Below, one piece after another: positions 22,411 through 31,186 of a stretch of DNA of 64,000 bases. The DNA is from Streptomyces sp. A0642. Its GTDB lineage: Bacteria; Actinomycetota; Actinomycetes; Streptomycetales; Streptomycetaceae. The stretch covers positions 117,003 through 181,002 of the forward strand of contig NZ_SSBL01000013.1 in the NCBI RefSeq assembly GCF_004795105.1, given 5' to 3'. The translations under genes and the position numbers were made by a program. Numbering within the stretch: position 1 is the stretch's first letter; each line of letters begins with the position of its first letter. Under the pieces are notes generated by a model that did not search any database, was not told the DNA's origin, and saw only the letters and a program-made list of their open reading frames with translations.

Positions 22411-22860
22411 TCAGCCCTTCGGGACGGACTCGACACGCTTCTTGAGACCGGCCAGGGCGCGGTCGATGATGACCTTCTCGGCCTTGCGCTTGATCATGCC
22501 GAGCATGGGGATCTTGACGTCGACGGTCAGCCGGTACGTGACCTCGGTGCGGTCGCCGTCGCCGAGCGGCGCCAGGGCGTAGGAGCCGTCGATGGCCCTC
22601 AGCATCTGGGACTTGACCAGGGTCCAGCTGACTTCGTAGTCGCCGATCCAGGTGTAGGCGAGGGTGTGGTCGTCCTTGATCGCGCCGGCGTCCAGGACGA
22701 GGCGGACCTTCTCCGCGCGGCCGCGGTCGTCGGTGCCGAGCACCTCGGCCTCCTTGACCTCGCCGGTCCATTCCGGATAGCGGTCGAAGTCGGCGATCAC
22801 GCCCATGACGTCGGCCGGTGCCGCCTCGATCGTGATGCTCGAGCTGGTGTGTTCAGCCAT
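22411..22860 (-). CDS. SRPBCC (START/polyketide-cyclase-like) domain protein
   Basis: The 149-residue protein is a single ligand-binding helix-grip domain: SSITIEAAPADVMGVIADFDRYPEW at the N-terminus (typical of the coenzyme Q-binding/START-like branch), the middle beta sheet with TEVTYRLTVDVKIPM, and a long C-terminal helix with KVIIDRALAGLKKRVES. It should bind a hydrophobic ligand. It is transcribed just ahead of the ArsA-like ATPase with a four-base gap, so the two products probably act together. GGAGGG precedes ATG 22860. Confidence 0.88.
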   Translation of the reverse strand: MAEHTSSSITIEAAPADVMGVIADFDRYPEWTGEVKEAEVLGTDDRGRAEKVRLVLDAGAIKDDHTLAYTWIGDYEVSWTLVKSQMLRAIDGSYALAPLGDGDRTEVTYRLTVDVKIPMLGMIKRKAEKVIIDRALAGLKKRVESVPKG

Positions 22861-22977
22861 CGCTGTGGCCCTCCAGTGCGGTGTACCGGTCGGTCGGCAG
22901 AGGCCTGCCGCCAGAAGGCTATCGCGTGAGCGCGGCGCCTCGTCCCAGGGACCGGCCGGTTCGGGCCGGGCCCGCGG

Positions 22978-23784
22978 TCACCACTCCAGCGCCCAGGGCC
23001 GCCCGGTCGAGGCGAAGTGGCCGACGTTCACGCACTCGGTGTCGCCGATCCGCATCCGGCGGGCCAGCGGCTGGTGGACGTGGCCGAACAGGGAATAGCG
23101 GGGGCGGGTGCGGCGGATGGCGTCGAGCAGCGCCCGGCTGCCGCGCTCGAAGCGGCGGGCCACGGTGTCGTACGTGAGCTCCGGGACCTCGGGCGGGATG
23201 TGCGTGCACAGCACGTCGACCGGGCCGACGGCCTCGATCTTCGCCGCGTACTCCTCGTCGCTGATCTCGTACGGGGTGCGCATCGGGGTCTGCAGGCCGC
23301 CGCCGACGAAGCCGAAGACGCGGCCGCCGATCTCGACGCGGTCGCCGTCCAGGACGGTGGTGCCGGGGCCCGCGTACTCGGGCCAGAGGCCGGGGATGTC
23401 GACGTTGCCGTAGGTGGCGTACGTCGGGGTGGGCAGCGCCGCGAACATCTCGGCGTACTGCTTGCGCACCGCGGAGACGATGGCGGCGTTGCGGTCCCTC
23501 CCCGCCCAGAGCTGCCGGCCGAAGTCGCGGGCCTCCTCGAAGCGGCGCTCGGTGCGCAGGGCGACGATCCGGTCGGCGTTCTCGACGCCGAAGAGATCGG
23601 GGAAGATGCCGCGCGAGTGGTCCGCGTAGTCGAGGAAGAGCACCAGGTCACCGAGGCACACGAGCGCGTCGGCGCCCTCCCCGGCACGGGCCAGCGCCTC
23701 GGTGTTCCCGTGCACGTCGCTGACCACGTGGACGCGGGTGCGCCGCCGCGCGGTGGCACTCGGGCTGTTCCGTCCTGCTCGCAT
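22978..23784 (-). CDS. Calcineurin-like metallophosphoesterase
   Basis: The 268-residue protein has the dimetal phosphoesterase motifs in order: VVSDVHGN (D-x-H), CLGDLVLFLDYAD (GD), ATYGNVDIPG (GNxD), LCTHIPPEV and LFGHVHQPLARR (GHxH). It lacks a signal peptide, so it is probably a cytosolic phosphodiesterase or phosphatase of unknown substrate. ATG 23784 is preferred because AGGGTG sits about eight bases upstream; the frame is open 41 codons further without family features. The 282-bp gap before fadD holds the divergent promoters and nothing coding that I can support. Confidence 0.88.
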   Translation of the reverse strand: MRAGRNSPSATARRRTRVHVVSDVHGNTEALARAGEGADALVCLGDLVLFLDYADHSRGIFPDLFGVENADRIVALRTERRFEEARDFGRQLWAGRDRNAAIVSAVRKQYAEMFAALPTPTYATYGNVDIPGLWPEYAGPGTTVLDGDRVEIGGRVFGFVGGGLQTPMRTPYEISDEEYAAKIEAVGPVDVLCTHIPPEVPELTYDTVARRFERGSRALLDAIRRTRPRYSLFGHVHQPLARRMRIGDTECVNVGHFASTGRPWALEW

Positions 23785-24066
23785 GACGATCACCCTAGAA
23801 CCCGGGGGGACGGGAGGGTAGGGGCCCTTGGACCTGCGGTTACCCACGGGGGTGGGACGGGGTGCACTACTCTGCGCGGATAAGGACGACCGATATGTGT
23901 GATGCATAAGACATCTGACCGGAACCCCCTATCGGGAACCGAGTACCGGTGGGTAACGTCCGGGCAGTCCAGTCGTGCTCACCCCACTGAGCACCCGCCT
24001 GTCTTGGACCGCAGCCGGTGCGTCACACAGAGCCGTGGCACCGGAGCCCGATGAGGAGCAGCAGTC

Positions 24067-25863
24067 TTGCGCGAGTTCAGCCTTCCGGCCCTGTACGAGG
24101 TCCCCTCGGACGGCAACCTGACGGATCTCATCCGCCGCAATGCCGCTCAGCATGCCGATGTCGCGGTGATGAGCCGCAAAGTGGCAGGCGTCTGGACGGA
24201 CGTCACCGCCACCCAGTTCCTGGCCGAGGTCAGAGCCGTGGCCAAGGGCCTGATGGCCGCCGGTGTCGAACCCGGCGACCGGGTCGCCCTGCTTTCCCGC
24301 ACCCGTTACGAGTGGGTGCTGCTCGACTTCGCGATCTGGAGCGCCGGCGCGGTCACGGTGCCGGTGTACGAGACGAGTTCCGCCGAGCAGATCCAGTGGA
24401 TCCTCGGTGACTCCGGCGCCACGCTGTGCATCGTGGAGTCCGAGGCGCACCAGGCGTCCGTGGTCTCGGTCCAGGCGAATCTGCCCGGCCTGAAGGGCAT
24501 CTGGCAGATCGAGGAGGACGCGGTCCGTCAGATGTCGGCGCTCGGCGAGGAGATCTCGGACGAGGCGCTCGACCTGCGGATGACGAGCGCGAAGGCCGAC
24601 GATCCGGCCACCATCGTCTACACCTCGGGCACCACCGGCCGCCCCAAGGGCTGTGTGCTGACGCACCGCAGCTTCTTCGCGGAGTGCGGCAACGTGGTGG
24701 AGCGGCTGAAGCCGCTGTTCCGTACCGGCGAGTGCTCCGTGCTGCTCTTCCTGCCCGCCGCGCACGTCTTCGGCCGGCTGGTCGAGGTCGCCTCCGTGAT
24801 GGCGCCGATCAAGCTCGGCTGCGTACCGGACATCAAGAACCTCACCGATGAGCTGGCCGCGTTCCGGCCGACCCTGATCCTCGGGGTGCCCCGTGTCTTC
24901 GAGAAGGTCTACAACTCGGCCCGCGCCAAGGCCCAGGCCGACGGCAAGGGCAAGATCTTCGACAAGGCGGCGAACACGGCGATCGCCTACAGCCGCGCGC
25001 TCAGCACCCCCCAGGGCCCGTCCGTCGGCCTGAAGTTCAAGCACAAGGTCTTCGACCGGCTGGTCTACAGCAAGCTGCGGGCCGTGCTCGGCGGTCGCGG
25101 CGAGTACGCCATCTCCGGCGGCGCACCGCTGGGCGAGCGGCTCGGCCACTTCTACCGCGGCATCGGCTTCACCGTCCTGGAGGGCTACGGCCTGACGGAG
25201 ACCTGCGCGGCCACCGCCTTCAACCCGTGGGACCGGCAGAAGATCGGTACGGTCGGCCAGCCGCTGCCCGGTTCCGTCGTGCGCATCGCCGACGACGGCG
25301 AGGTGCTGCTGCACGGCGAGCACCTGTTCGCCGGTTACTGGAACAACGAGGCGTCGACGGCCGAGGCGCTGGCCGACGGCTGGTTCCACACCGGTGACAT
25401 CGGCACCCTCGACGAGGACGGCTATCTCGCGATCACCGGCCGCAAGAAGGAGATCATCGTGACGGCGGGCGGCAAGAACGTCGCTCCCGCCGTCATCGAG
25501 GACCGCATCCGCGGCCACGCCCTGGTGGCGGAGTGCATGGTCGTCGGCGACGGCCGCCCGTTCGTGGGCGCGCTGGTGACGCTGGACGAGGAGTTCCTGG
25601 GCCACTGGGCCGAGGAGCACGGCAAGCCCGTCGGTTCGACGGCCCTGTCGCTGCGCGAGGACCCGGAGCTGCTGGCCGAGGTGCAGCGCGCGGTCGACGA
25701 CGGCAACGCCGCGGTGTCCAAGGCCGAGTCCGTACGCAAGTTCCGCATCCTGGCGGCTCAGTTCACCGAGGAGGCGGGCCACATCACGCCGTCGCTGAAG
25801 CTGAAGCGCAACGTGGTGGCGAAGGACTTCGCGGACGAGGTGGAGTCGATCTACCGCGCCTGA
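24067..25863 (+). CDS. fadD: Long-chain fatty acid-CoA ligase (AMP-forming)
   Basis: The 598-residue acyl-adenylating enzyme activates fatty acids to acyl-CoA. The AMP-binding P-loop TSGTTGRPKG is near residue 185, followed by GYGLTETCAATAF (A5), WFHTGDIGTLDEDGYL (A7) and GRKKEIIVTAGGKNVAP (A8). The catalytic lysine region at the end (HITPSLKLKRNVV) is intact. The TTG start at 24067 follows GAGGAG at good spacing. It is one of several FadD paralogues expected in the genus; chain-length preference cannot be read from sequence. Confidence 0.93.
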   Translation: MREFSLPALYEVPSDGNLTDLIRRNAAQHADVAVMSRKVAGVWTDVTATQFLAEVRAVAKGLMAAGVEPGDRVALLSRTRYEWVLLDFAIWSAGAVTVPVYETSSAEQIQWILGDSGATLCIVESEAHQASVVSVQANLPGLKGIWQIEEDAVRQMSALGEEISDEALDLRMTSAKADDPATIVYTSGTTGRPKGCVLTHRSFFAECGNVVERLKPLFRTGECSVLLFLPAAHVFGRLVEVASVMAPIKLGCVPDIKNLTDELAAFRPTLILGVPRVFEKVYNSARAKAQADGKGKIFDKAANTAIAYSRALSTPQGPSVGLKFKHKVFDRLVYSKLRAVLGGRGEYAISGGAPLGERLGHFYRGIGFTVLEGYGLTETCAATAFNPWDRQKIGTVGQPLPGSVVRIADDGEVLLHGEHLFAGYWNNEASTAEALADGWFHTGDIGTLDEDGYLAITGRKKEIIVTAGGKNVAPAVIEDRIRGHALVAECMVVGDGRPFVGALVTLDEEFLGHWAEEHGKPVGSTALSLREDPELLAEVQRAVDDGNAAVSKAESVRKFRILAAQFTEEAGHITPSLKLKRNVVAKDFADEVESIYRA

Positions 25864-25874
25864 CCGTACGACGG

Positions 25875-25907
25875 AGGGGCCCGCGCCGATGTCCGGTGCG
25901 GGCCCCT
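25875..25907. terminator. Bidirectional hairpin between fadD and the glycosyltransferase
   Basis: AGGGGCCCGC (25875-25884) pairs with GCGGGCCCCT (25898-25907), between two convergent stop codons. Confidence 0.8.
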
Positions 25908-25927
25908 TCGTCATACCGGTCCGGCGC

Positions 25928-27070
25928 TCAGAGCAGTTCCCTCAGCCGCTCCGCCAGCAGGTCCCAGCGCCACTTCTCCTCGACCCAGGCCCGGCCCCGC
26001 TCCCCCATCCGCTGCCGCAGCTCCGCGTCACCGAGCAGCGCCGCGATCCGCTCCGCCGACTCCTCGGCCGAGCCGCCGCGCACCACCCACCCGGTCTCGC
26101 CGTCGAGCACCGCGTCCGGCGCTCCGCCCGAGTCGCCCGCCACGACCGGCAGCCCGGTCGCGGACGCCTCCAGGTAGACGATGCCGAGTCCCTCCACGTC
26201 GAGCCCGCCCCGCCGGGTCCGGCACGGCATGGCGAAGACGTCGCCGGCCCCGTAGTGCGCGGGCAGTTCCTCCCACGGCACCGGACCGGTGAACCGCACC
26301 GAGTCCCCCACCCCGGTCCGCGCGGCCAGCTTCCTCAGCTCCCCGGCGTACGGTCCGCCGCCGACGATCAGCAGGACGGCGTCGGGCACCTCGGCCAGGA
26401 TCGCGGGCATCGCGAGGATCAGGGTGTCCTGGCCCTTGCGGGGCACCAGCCGGGACACGCAGACGACGACCGGCCGGTCGGTGAGCCCGAGCCGGGCCCT
26501 GACGCGGTCGCCCCCCGAGTCCGGGTGGAAGGTCTTCTCGTCGACGCCGGGCGGGAGCTGGACCATGCGGCCGGCGGCCGCCGGGGTGAGCGCCGCGGCG
26601 ATCCGGGAGCGGGTGTACTCGCCGAGGTAGGTGATCGTGTCCGTGCCCTCGCCGATCCGCCGCAGCAGCTGACGGGAGGCGGGCAGCTGGGCCCAGCCGG
26701 CCTCGTGCCCGTGGGTGGTGGCGACCAGCCGGCGGGCTCCGGCCCGGCGCAGGGCCGGCGCCATCAGGCCGAGCGGGGCGGCGGCGCCGAACCAGACGGA
26801 CGAACAGCCGTGGGCGCGCAGCAGTTCCGTGGCCCGCCGGGTCACCCGCGGGGTCGGAAGGAGCATGGTCGTACGGTCGCGGACCACCGTGAAGGGCTGC
26901 TCGGCGTCGAAGGCCGCGGTGGCGGCCGCGCCCTCGGCGCCGCGCTTCCAGGTGGAGGCGTAGACGACGACCTGTTCCGGGTCCAGCCGCAGCGCCATGT
27001 TGTGCAGGAACGCCTGGATGCCACCGGGGCGGGGCGGGAAGTCATTGGTCACGATCAAGGTCTTGTCCAT
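25928..27070 (-). CDS. GT4-family glycosyltransferase (PimB/PimC-like mannosyltransferase)
   Basis: The 380-residue retaining glycosyltransferase has the GT-B fold. The N-terminal glycine-rich segment is NDFPPRPGGIQAFL, ATTHGHE is the acceptor-side His motif, VVCVSRLVPRKGQD marks the start of the donor domain, and GLGIVYLEASATGLPVVAG is the E-x7-E nucleotide-sugar signature. This pattern is that of GDP-mannose-dependent phosphatidylinositol mannosyltransferases of actinobacteria. It is divergent from a GT87-type mannosyltransferase, which supports a role in lipid or glycoconjugate mannosylation. Acceptor not proven. Confidence 0.86.
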   Translation of the reverse strand: MDKTLIVTNDFPPRPGGIQAFLHNMALRLDPEQVVVYASTWKRGAEGAAATAAFDAEQPFTVVRDRTTMLLPTPRVTRRATELLRAHGCSSVWFGAAAPLGLMAPALRRAGARRLVATTHGHEAGWAQLPASRQLLRRIGEGTDTITYLGEYTRSRIAAALTPAAAGRMVQLPPGVDEKTFHPDSGGDRVRARLGLTDRPVVVCVSRLVPRKGQDTLILAMPAILAEVPDAVLLIVGGGPYAGELRKLAARTGVGDSVRFTGPVPWEELPAHYGAGDVFAMPCRTRRGGLDVEGLGIVYLEASATGLPVVAGDSGGAPDAVLDGETGWVVRGGSAEESAERIAALLGDAELRQRMGERGRAWVEEKWRWDLLAERLRELL

Positions 27071-27171
27071 CGCCGCCGACAGTACCGGGCGGCCCCGCCT
27101 GATGGCTCGCGCACAGCGGGGACGGGCATCATGGCTCCTCGTACGGGGAACGGAACGGGCGAGGGCGGGTC

Positions 27172-28437
27172 ATGACGGGTTCGAGCGGCACACGTCCGGC
27201 GGCCTTCGCGGTGTGGGCGCTCAGCAGGGCCCTGCTGCTGCTCTGGGTCAGCAAGGTGATCACGCCGCCGGGTCTCGACGTGACGAGCGACGTGTCGGTG
27301 ATCTACCACGGCTGGTACGACGTCCTGAGGTCGGGCACCTATCCGCAGTCCGACGTCACCTGGCAGTACCCGCCGGTCGCGGCGCTCGCGATCCTCTCCC
27401 CCGCCCTGCTGCCGTTCCTGGACTACGCCTCCGCCTTCTTCGTCCTGGCCTTCCTGTGCGACGCGCTGGTGCTCGCCCTGCTGCTGTACGCGGGCCGGGG
27501 CGCCGCCCGGCGGACGGCCGGGGCGTGGGTGTGGGTGGCGGGGGTGCCGCTGCTCGGCACGACCGCGTACGCCCGGTACGACGTGATGGTGACGGCCGTC
27601 GCGGTGGCGGCGCTGCTGGCGGGGGTCCGGCATCCGCGGGTGCTGGGGGCGCTGGCCGCGTTCGGGGCGCTGCTGAAGGTGTGGCCGGCGCTGCTGCTGG
27701 CCGGCACCGCCCGCGGCCGCCGTACCCGCCTGGCGTGGGCGACGGCGGGCGGGGTGGCGCTCGGGCTGCTGGCCCTGTGCACGGCGGCGGCCCCGGGCGC
27801 GCTGGCGTTCCTGGGCTTCCAGCGGGACCGGGGCACCGAGGTCGAGTCGCTGGGGGCGCTGGTCTTCCATGTGGCGCGGCAGTTCGGCTGGCAGGGCCGG
27901 GTGGAGCTGCACTACGGCTCGCTGGAGTTCCTGGGGCCGCACGTCCCGCTGGTGAGCACCCTCTCCCTGATGCTGAGCCTGGCCGCGTTCGGCTGGCTGC
28001 TGGTGTGGCGGCTGCGGGCCCGTACGTTCGGGGTGAGCACGACGGCGGACGCGGCGTTCACCGCGGTGCTGCTGTTCACCACCACGAGCCGGGTGATCAG
28101 CCCGCAGTACATGCTGTGGCTGGTGGGCCTGGCCGCGGTGTGCCTGGTCTTCCGGGAGAGCCGGATGGCCTGGCCGGCGGCCCTGGTGCTGGTGGCGACG
28201 GGGGTCACCCAGCTGGAGTTCCCGCTCGGCTTCGGCCATGTGGTGAACAGCGACGCGACGGGCGTGACCCTGATGTTCCTGCGCAACGGACTCCTGGTCG
28301 CGGCGTCCCTGCTGGCGTGCGCGCGGCTGTGGCGGGACACGGTTCCGGGCCGGGACGAGGCCGCGCCCCGCGCGGCGGCCCGGGAGGCGGCGGGGTCCGC
28401 CTCCGGCCCCGCTCAGCCGAGCCGGCTCTCCAGATAG
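27172..28437 (+). CDS. GT87-type polyprenol-phosphate-mannose-dependent mannosyltransferase
   Basis: The 421-residue integral membrane protein has about ten hydrophobic helices and the GT-C fold of the DUF2029/GT87 family, whose mycobacterial members add alpha-1,2-mannose to lipoglycans. The YPPVAALAIL segment after the first loop and RVISPQYMLWLVGL near residue 305 are characteristic. The last 25 bp overlap the 3' end of the convergent lipoprotein gene, so the two mRNAs are complementary at their ends. ATG 27172 follows GAGGGCGGG. Confidence 0.82.
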   Translation: MTGSSGTRPAAFAVWALSRALLLLWVSKVITPPGLDVTSDVSVIYHGWYDVLRSGTYPQSDVTWQYPPVAALAILSPALLPFLDYASAFFVLAFLCDALVLALLLYAGRGAARRTAGAWVWVAGVPLLGTTAYARYDVMVTAVAVAALLAGVRHPRVLGALAAFGALLKVWPALLLAGTARGRRTRLAWATAGGVALGLLALCTAAAPGALAFLGFQRDRGTEVESLGALVFHVARQFGWQGRVELHYGSLEFLGPHVPLVSTLSLMLSLAAFGWLLVWRLRARTFGVSTTADAAFTAVLLFTTTSRVISPQYMLWLVGLAAVCLVFRESRMAWPAALVLVATGVTQLEFPLGFGHVVNSDATGVTLMFLRNGLLVAASLLACARLWRDTVPGRDEAAPRAAAREAAGSASGPAQPSRLSR

Positions 28438-29666
28438 TCCCGCCAGCGCACCGTGAAGTCCTCGGGAGTCGCGCCGAGCACCTCGTGCAGGGCCTGCTCC
28501 ACCGCCCCGTCCCGCCCCGCGTGCCCCCCGACGGCCCGGTAGAAGGCGTACAGCTTCGCCTCGCCCCATTGCTCGGCGATCAGCTCGCAGGCCATCCAGC
28601 CGCCCTCGTAGGCCCTCGCCAGCCGGTCCGGGTCCCCGGCGAAGCCGAAGTCCTCGTCCGTGGGCAGCGCGGCGGGGAGGTCGCCGCGGCGGACGGCGTC
28701 GCCCAGCTCGGGGGCGATCTCGGTGGCGGTGCGCTCCCGGTCCCGGTAGGCGGCCCAGTCCGCGAAGCCTTCGGAGAGCCAGGAGGGGGTGGCGGCGGAG
28801 GTGTCGGCGCGGGTGGCCACATGGGTGGTCTCGTGGGTGAGGACGACGCGCTGCCCGAAGGAACCGAGCAGGGCGTAGGCCTCCGGGTTGACGATCACCC
28901 GGTCGGCGGGGGTCTTCCCCGAACCGCCGGTCTCGCCGGTCGTGACGGCCGCTATGCCCCGGTAGTTCGAGGCGGGAGAGCCGAGCAGTTGCGCCATGTC
29001 CGTCACCGTGCGGGGCACCAGCACCACCACGCGCCCCGCCCAGTGCTCCGGCCAGGCGGCGGAGACGTCGGGCACGGCGAGATCCGCGGTGGCGGCGATC
29101 CCCTTCAGCTCGCCCCGGGTCCGGCCGACCCCCAGCACCAGGCTGGACGCCCCGCGGACGACCTCGACGTCGCCCTGCTCCCAGAGCTGCCTGCCCCCGC
29201 CGTCGGCGGCCCGGTCGGCGGTGAGGTACCAGCGGCCGTCGGCCGGGTCGCGCTCCAGGTCGAGCACCCGGTCCACGGAGACCGGCGCGCTGTCGTAACC
29301 CTCGATCCGGTAGCCGAGCGTCACGTCGGCGGTGGCCCGGTCGGCCCCGTGCGCGGCGAGCTCCGTGACCCGGTACGTCCAGGCGCCGATCGGCACGTCC
29401 GCGAGACGGCCGAACTCCTTGCGCTGCGCGCCCCGCAGCGCGGTGGCGTCCGGGTCCACGGTGGCCACGTAGGCGTCCTCGTCGTGGTGCAGCACGGCGG
29501 CGGCCCGGCGGTCCAGCGTGGCGCGGATGTCCCGGGCCGTGGTGTCGGGGGCCTCGTCGGCCGGGGCGGTGCAGGCGGCCGCACACAGCAGCGCGGCGAG
29601 CACGGCGCCCGCCGCGCGCCGTCGTCCACCGCGTGCCCGCCGCGCGGTACGCCCCTGATCAGCCAC
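28413..29666 (-). CDS. Lipoprotein with HExxH-type metallopeptidase domain
   Basis: The ~417-residue exported protein has an Arg-rich start, a hydrophobic segment and a lipobox-like LLCAAAC. A middle beta-rich domain (about 40-200) is followed by a gluzincin-like peptidase core: VVLTHETTHVATR (HExxH), then WLSEGFADWAAYR with the downstream Glu ligand. It is therefore a surface zinc protease or an inactive relative; the active-site residues are all present. GTG 29666 is chosen to put the signal peptide at the N-terminus. A start at 29738 would run through a dispersed repeat and looks wrong. Substrate unknown. Confidence 0.75.
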   Translation of the reverse strand: MADQGRTARRARGGRRRAAGAVLAALLCAAACTAPADEAPDTTARDIRATLDRRAAAVLHHDEDAYVATVDPDATALRGAQRKEFGRLADVPIGAWTYRVTELAAHGADRATADVTLGYRIEGYDSAPVSVDRVLDLERDPADGRWYLTADRAADGGGRQLWEQGDVEVVRGASSLVLGVGRTRGELKGIAATADLAVPDVSAAWPEHWAGRVVVLVPRTVTDMAQLLGSPASNYRGIAAVTTGETGGSGKTPADRVIVNPEAYALLGSFGQRVVLTHETTHVATRADTSAATPSWLSEGFADWAAYRDRERTATEIAPELGDAVRRGDLPAALPTDEDFGFAGDPDRLARAYEGGWMACELIAEQWGEAKLYAFYRAVGGHAGRDGAVEQALHEVLGATPEDFTVRWRDYLESRLG

Positions 29667-29702
29667 AGGACCGAGGGTAAGGCCGACCGGCGCCTTGGGG
29701 GT

Positions 29703-29870
29703 GGAAGAAGGGGCGGGGCTGGGTGCGTGCAGCTGCAAGGCGGAGGAGTGAGGCCTCGCGAGGGGGTCCCCCCATGCCTTCAGGGCTAGGGGGAGAGGGT
29801 GATCGACGACAACGCGGCAGATGCGCCCCCCAGCCTCCGCGACGGCCCTCAGGTGCCGATCGGCCTCTGG
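29703..29870. repeat. Dispersed intergenic repeat, copy A
   Basis: This segment begins GGAAGAAGGGGCGGGG and contains CAAGGCGGAGGAGTGAGG and GGTGATCGACGACAACGCGG. It shares order and sequence with 57467-57600. I recognise this type of element from many Streptomyces intergenic regions. It fills most of the 258-bp gap between the lipoprotein and NlpC/P60 genes, which otherwise shows nothing coding. Confidence 0.75.
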
Positions 29871-29924
29871 GCTGTCCCGTGATCCCTCCCGGTCCAGCCC
29901 GCGCGGCGGCGGTCCGGCCGTGGG

Positions 29925-30950
29925 TCAGACCCGGGTGACCGAGGAGACGGGCATCATGCCGACGGGGTCGTAGCGGACCGGGGCTCCGGGGTACGGGGCG
30001 TGGATCACCTGGCCGTTCCCCACGTACATCCCGATGTGGCTGGCGTCCGCCCGGTAGGCCACGAGGTCGCCGGGGCGGGCTTCGGAGAGCGGCACCATCC
30101 GGCCGGCGTACCGCTGGGCCTGCGAGGTCCGCGGCAGGCTCACACCGGCCTGGGCGTAGGCCCACTGCATCAGCCCGGAACAGTCGAACCCGGAGGGCCC
30201 GTTCGCCCCCCAGACGTACGGACGGCCCAGCGCCTGACGGACGGCCGCCAGGGCGGCCGCCGCCCTGGACGAACCCGCGGTCGCACCGGCCGCCGGCCCG
30301 TCCTCGCGGCCGGTGCGCGAGGCCCGCTCGAAGGCGGCCCGCTCGGGTCCGGGCAGCTCCTCCAGAAGCCGCTTGGCCTGGAGCAGCTTGCGCTCGACGG
30401 TGCGTTTGTGGCGGCTGACGGCGGCACGGCTGCGCTCCAGTGCGGCGAGCGAGCGGGCGGCCTCCGCCCGGGTCTGCGCGAGTGCCTGCTGGGCCTTGCG
30501 GAGGCCGGCCAGGGCCATGGCCCGGCGGTCGTTCACCCGGGTCAGGGTGGCGGCCCGGTCGAGATAGCTGTCCGGGTCGGAGGAGAGCAGCAGCGCGAGG
30601 GAGGGGTCGATGCCGCCCGTCCGGTACTGCTCGCGGGCGGCCGAGCCGATCTCCGTCCGCATGCGGTTGATGCGCTCCTGGCCCCGGGCCGCCCGGTCCT
30701 GGGCCCGTCTGACCTCGCCGCGCAGCCGTGCGGCGTTCTCCCCGGCCTCGTTGTAGTGCTCGGTCGCCTGCTCGGCCTCGGTGAGGAGGCGGTCGACCCG
30801 GGCGCCGGCACTCCGCGGTGTGTCCTGGGGGTCGGCGCTCGCGGTGGCCGTACCGAGGGCCGCCGCGGCGGTCACCGCCGCGGCCGACGCAACGGTCACC
30901 CGGACGCTCCGGCTCGTGCCGGGCTGTGTGGAACGGCGATGGGACACCAC
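29925..30950 (-). CDS. Secreted NlpC/P60 peptidoglycan endopeptidase, paralogue 1
   Basis: The 341-residue wall hydrolase has a signal peptide (about 1-40), a long coiled-coil region (about 50-215) and a C-terminal NlpC/P60 domain. The catalytic Cys is in GFDCSGLMQWAYAQAG, the His in ASHIGMYVGNG and the third residue is the His of VIHAPYPG. It should cut D-Glu to diaminopimelate-type stem-peptide bonds. GTG 30950 is chosen so that MVSHRRS aligns with MGSHRRP of the neighbouring paralogue of identical length; an open frame extends upstream. Both genes lie in the same orientation, which suggests tandem duplication. Confidence 0.9.
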   Translation of the reverse strand: MVSHRRSTQPGTSRSVRVTVASAAAVTAAAALGTATASADPQDTPRSAGARVDRLLTEAEQATEHYNEAGENAARLRGEVRRAQDRAARGQERINRMRTEIGSAAREQYRTGGIDPSLALLLSSDPDSYLDRAATLTRVNDRRAMALAGLRKAQQALAQTRAEAARSLAALERSRAAVSRHKRTVERKLLQAKRLLEELPGPERAAFERASRTGREDGPAAGATAGSSRAAAALAAVRQALGRPYVWGANGPSGFDCSGLMQWAYAQAGVSLPRTSQAQRYAGRMVPLSEARPGDLVAYRADASHIGMYVGNGQVIHAPYPGAPVRYDPVGMMPVSSVTRV

Positions 30951-31110
30951 AGGACGCCGCACTCCCTTCCGCTGTACGCAGACGTGCGCAGCCCCTGCCA
31001 CCCGGGACGGGCGGACCGACGCACGGAGCTGCACAGCAGGCAGACAGTAGTCGGACGATCACGGAGCGGACAAAGACCGCGCCGGTCGGAGGGACGGCAC
31101 ACACAGTGAC

Positions 31111-31143
31111 GCCCCGCCGGTGACCTGTGGTCTCCGGCGGGGC
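31111..31143 (-). terminator. Strong hairpin after the second NlpC/P60 gene
   Basis: GCCCCGCCGG (31111-31120) pairs with CCGGCGGGGC (31134-31143). It lies between the two paralogues, so they are probably transcribed separately. A smaller CGCCCGAACGGGCG hairpin lies just before it near 31170-31185. Confidence 0.85.
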
Positions 31144-31186
31144 GGCTGTCAGTGCGGGGCTCGGGAATTCGCCCGTTCGGGCGTGG

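Noticed and set aside
23929..25914. Long minus-strand open frame opposite fadD
   Set aside because: Its composition mirrors the codon positions of fadD and no domain is recognisable; it is an antisense shadow of a well-supported gene.
26997..29789. Open frame of about 930 codons on the plus strand and a similar one on the minus strand
   Set aside because: They run through several real genes on both strands, are rich in Gly/Arg/Ala and show no fold; high GC makes such frames common.
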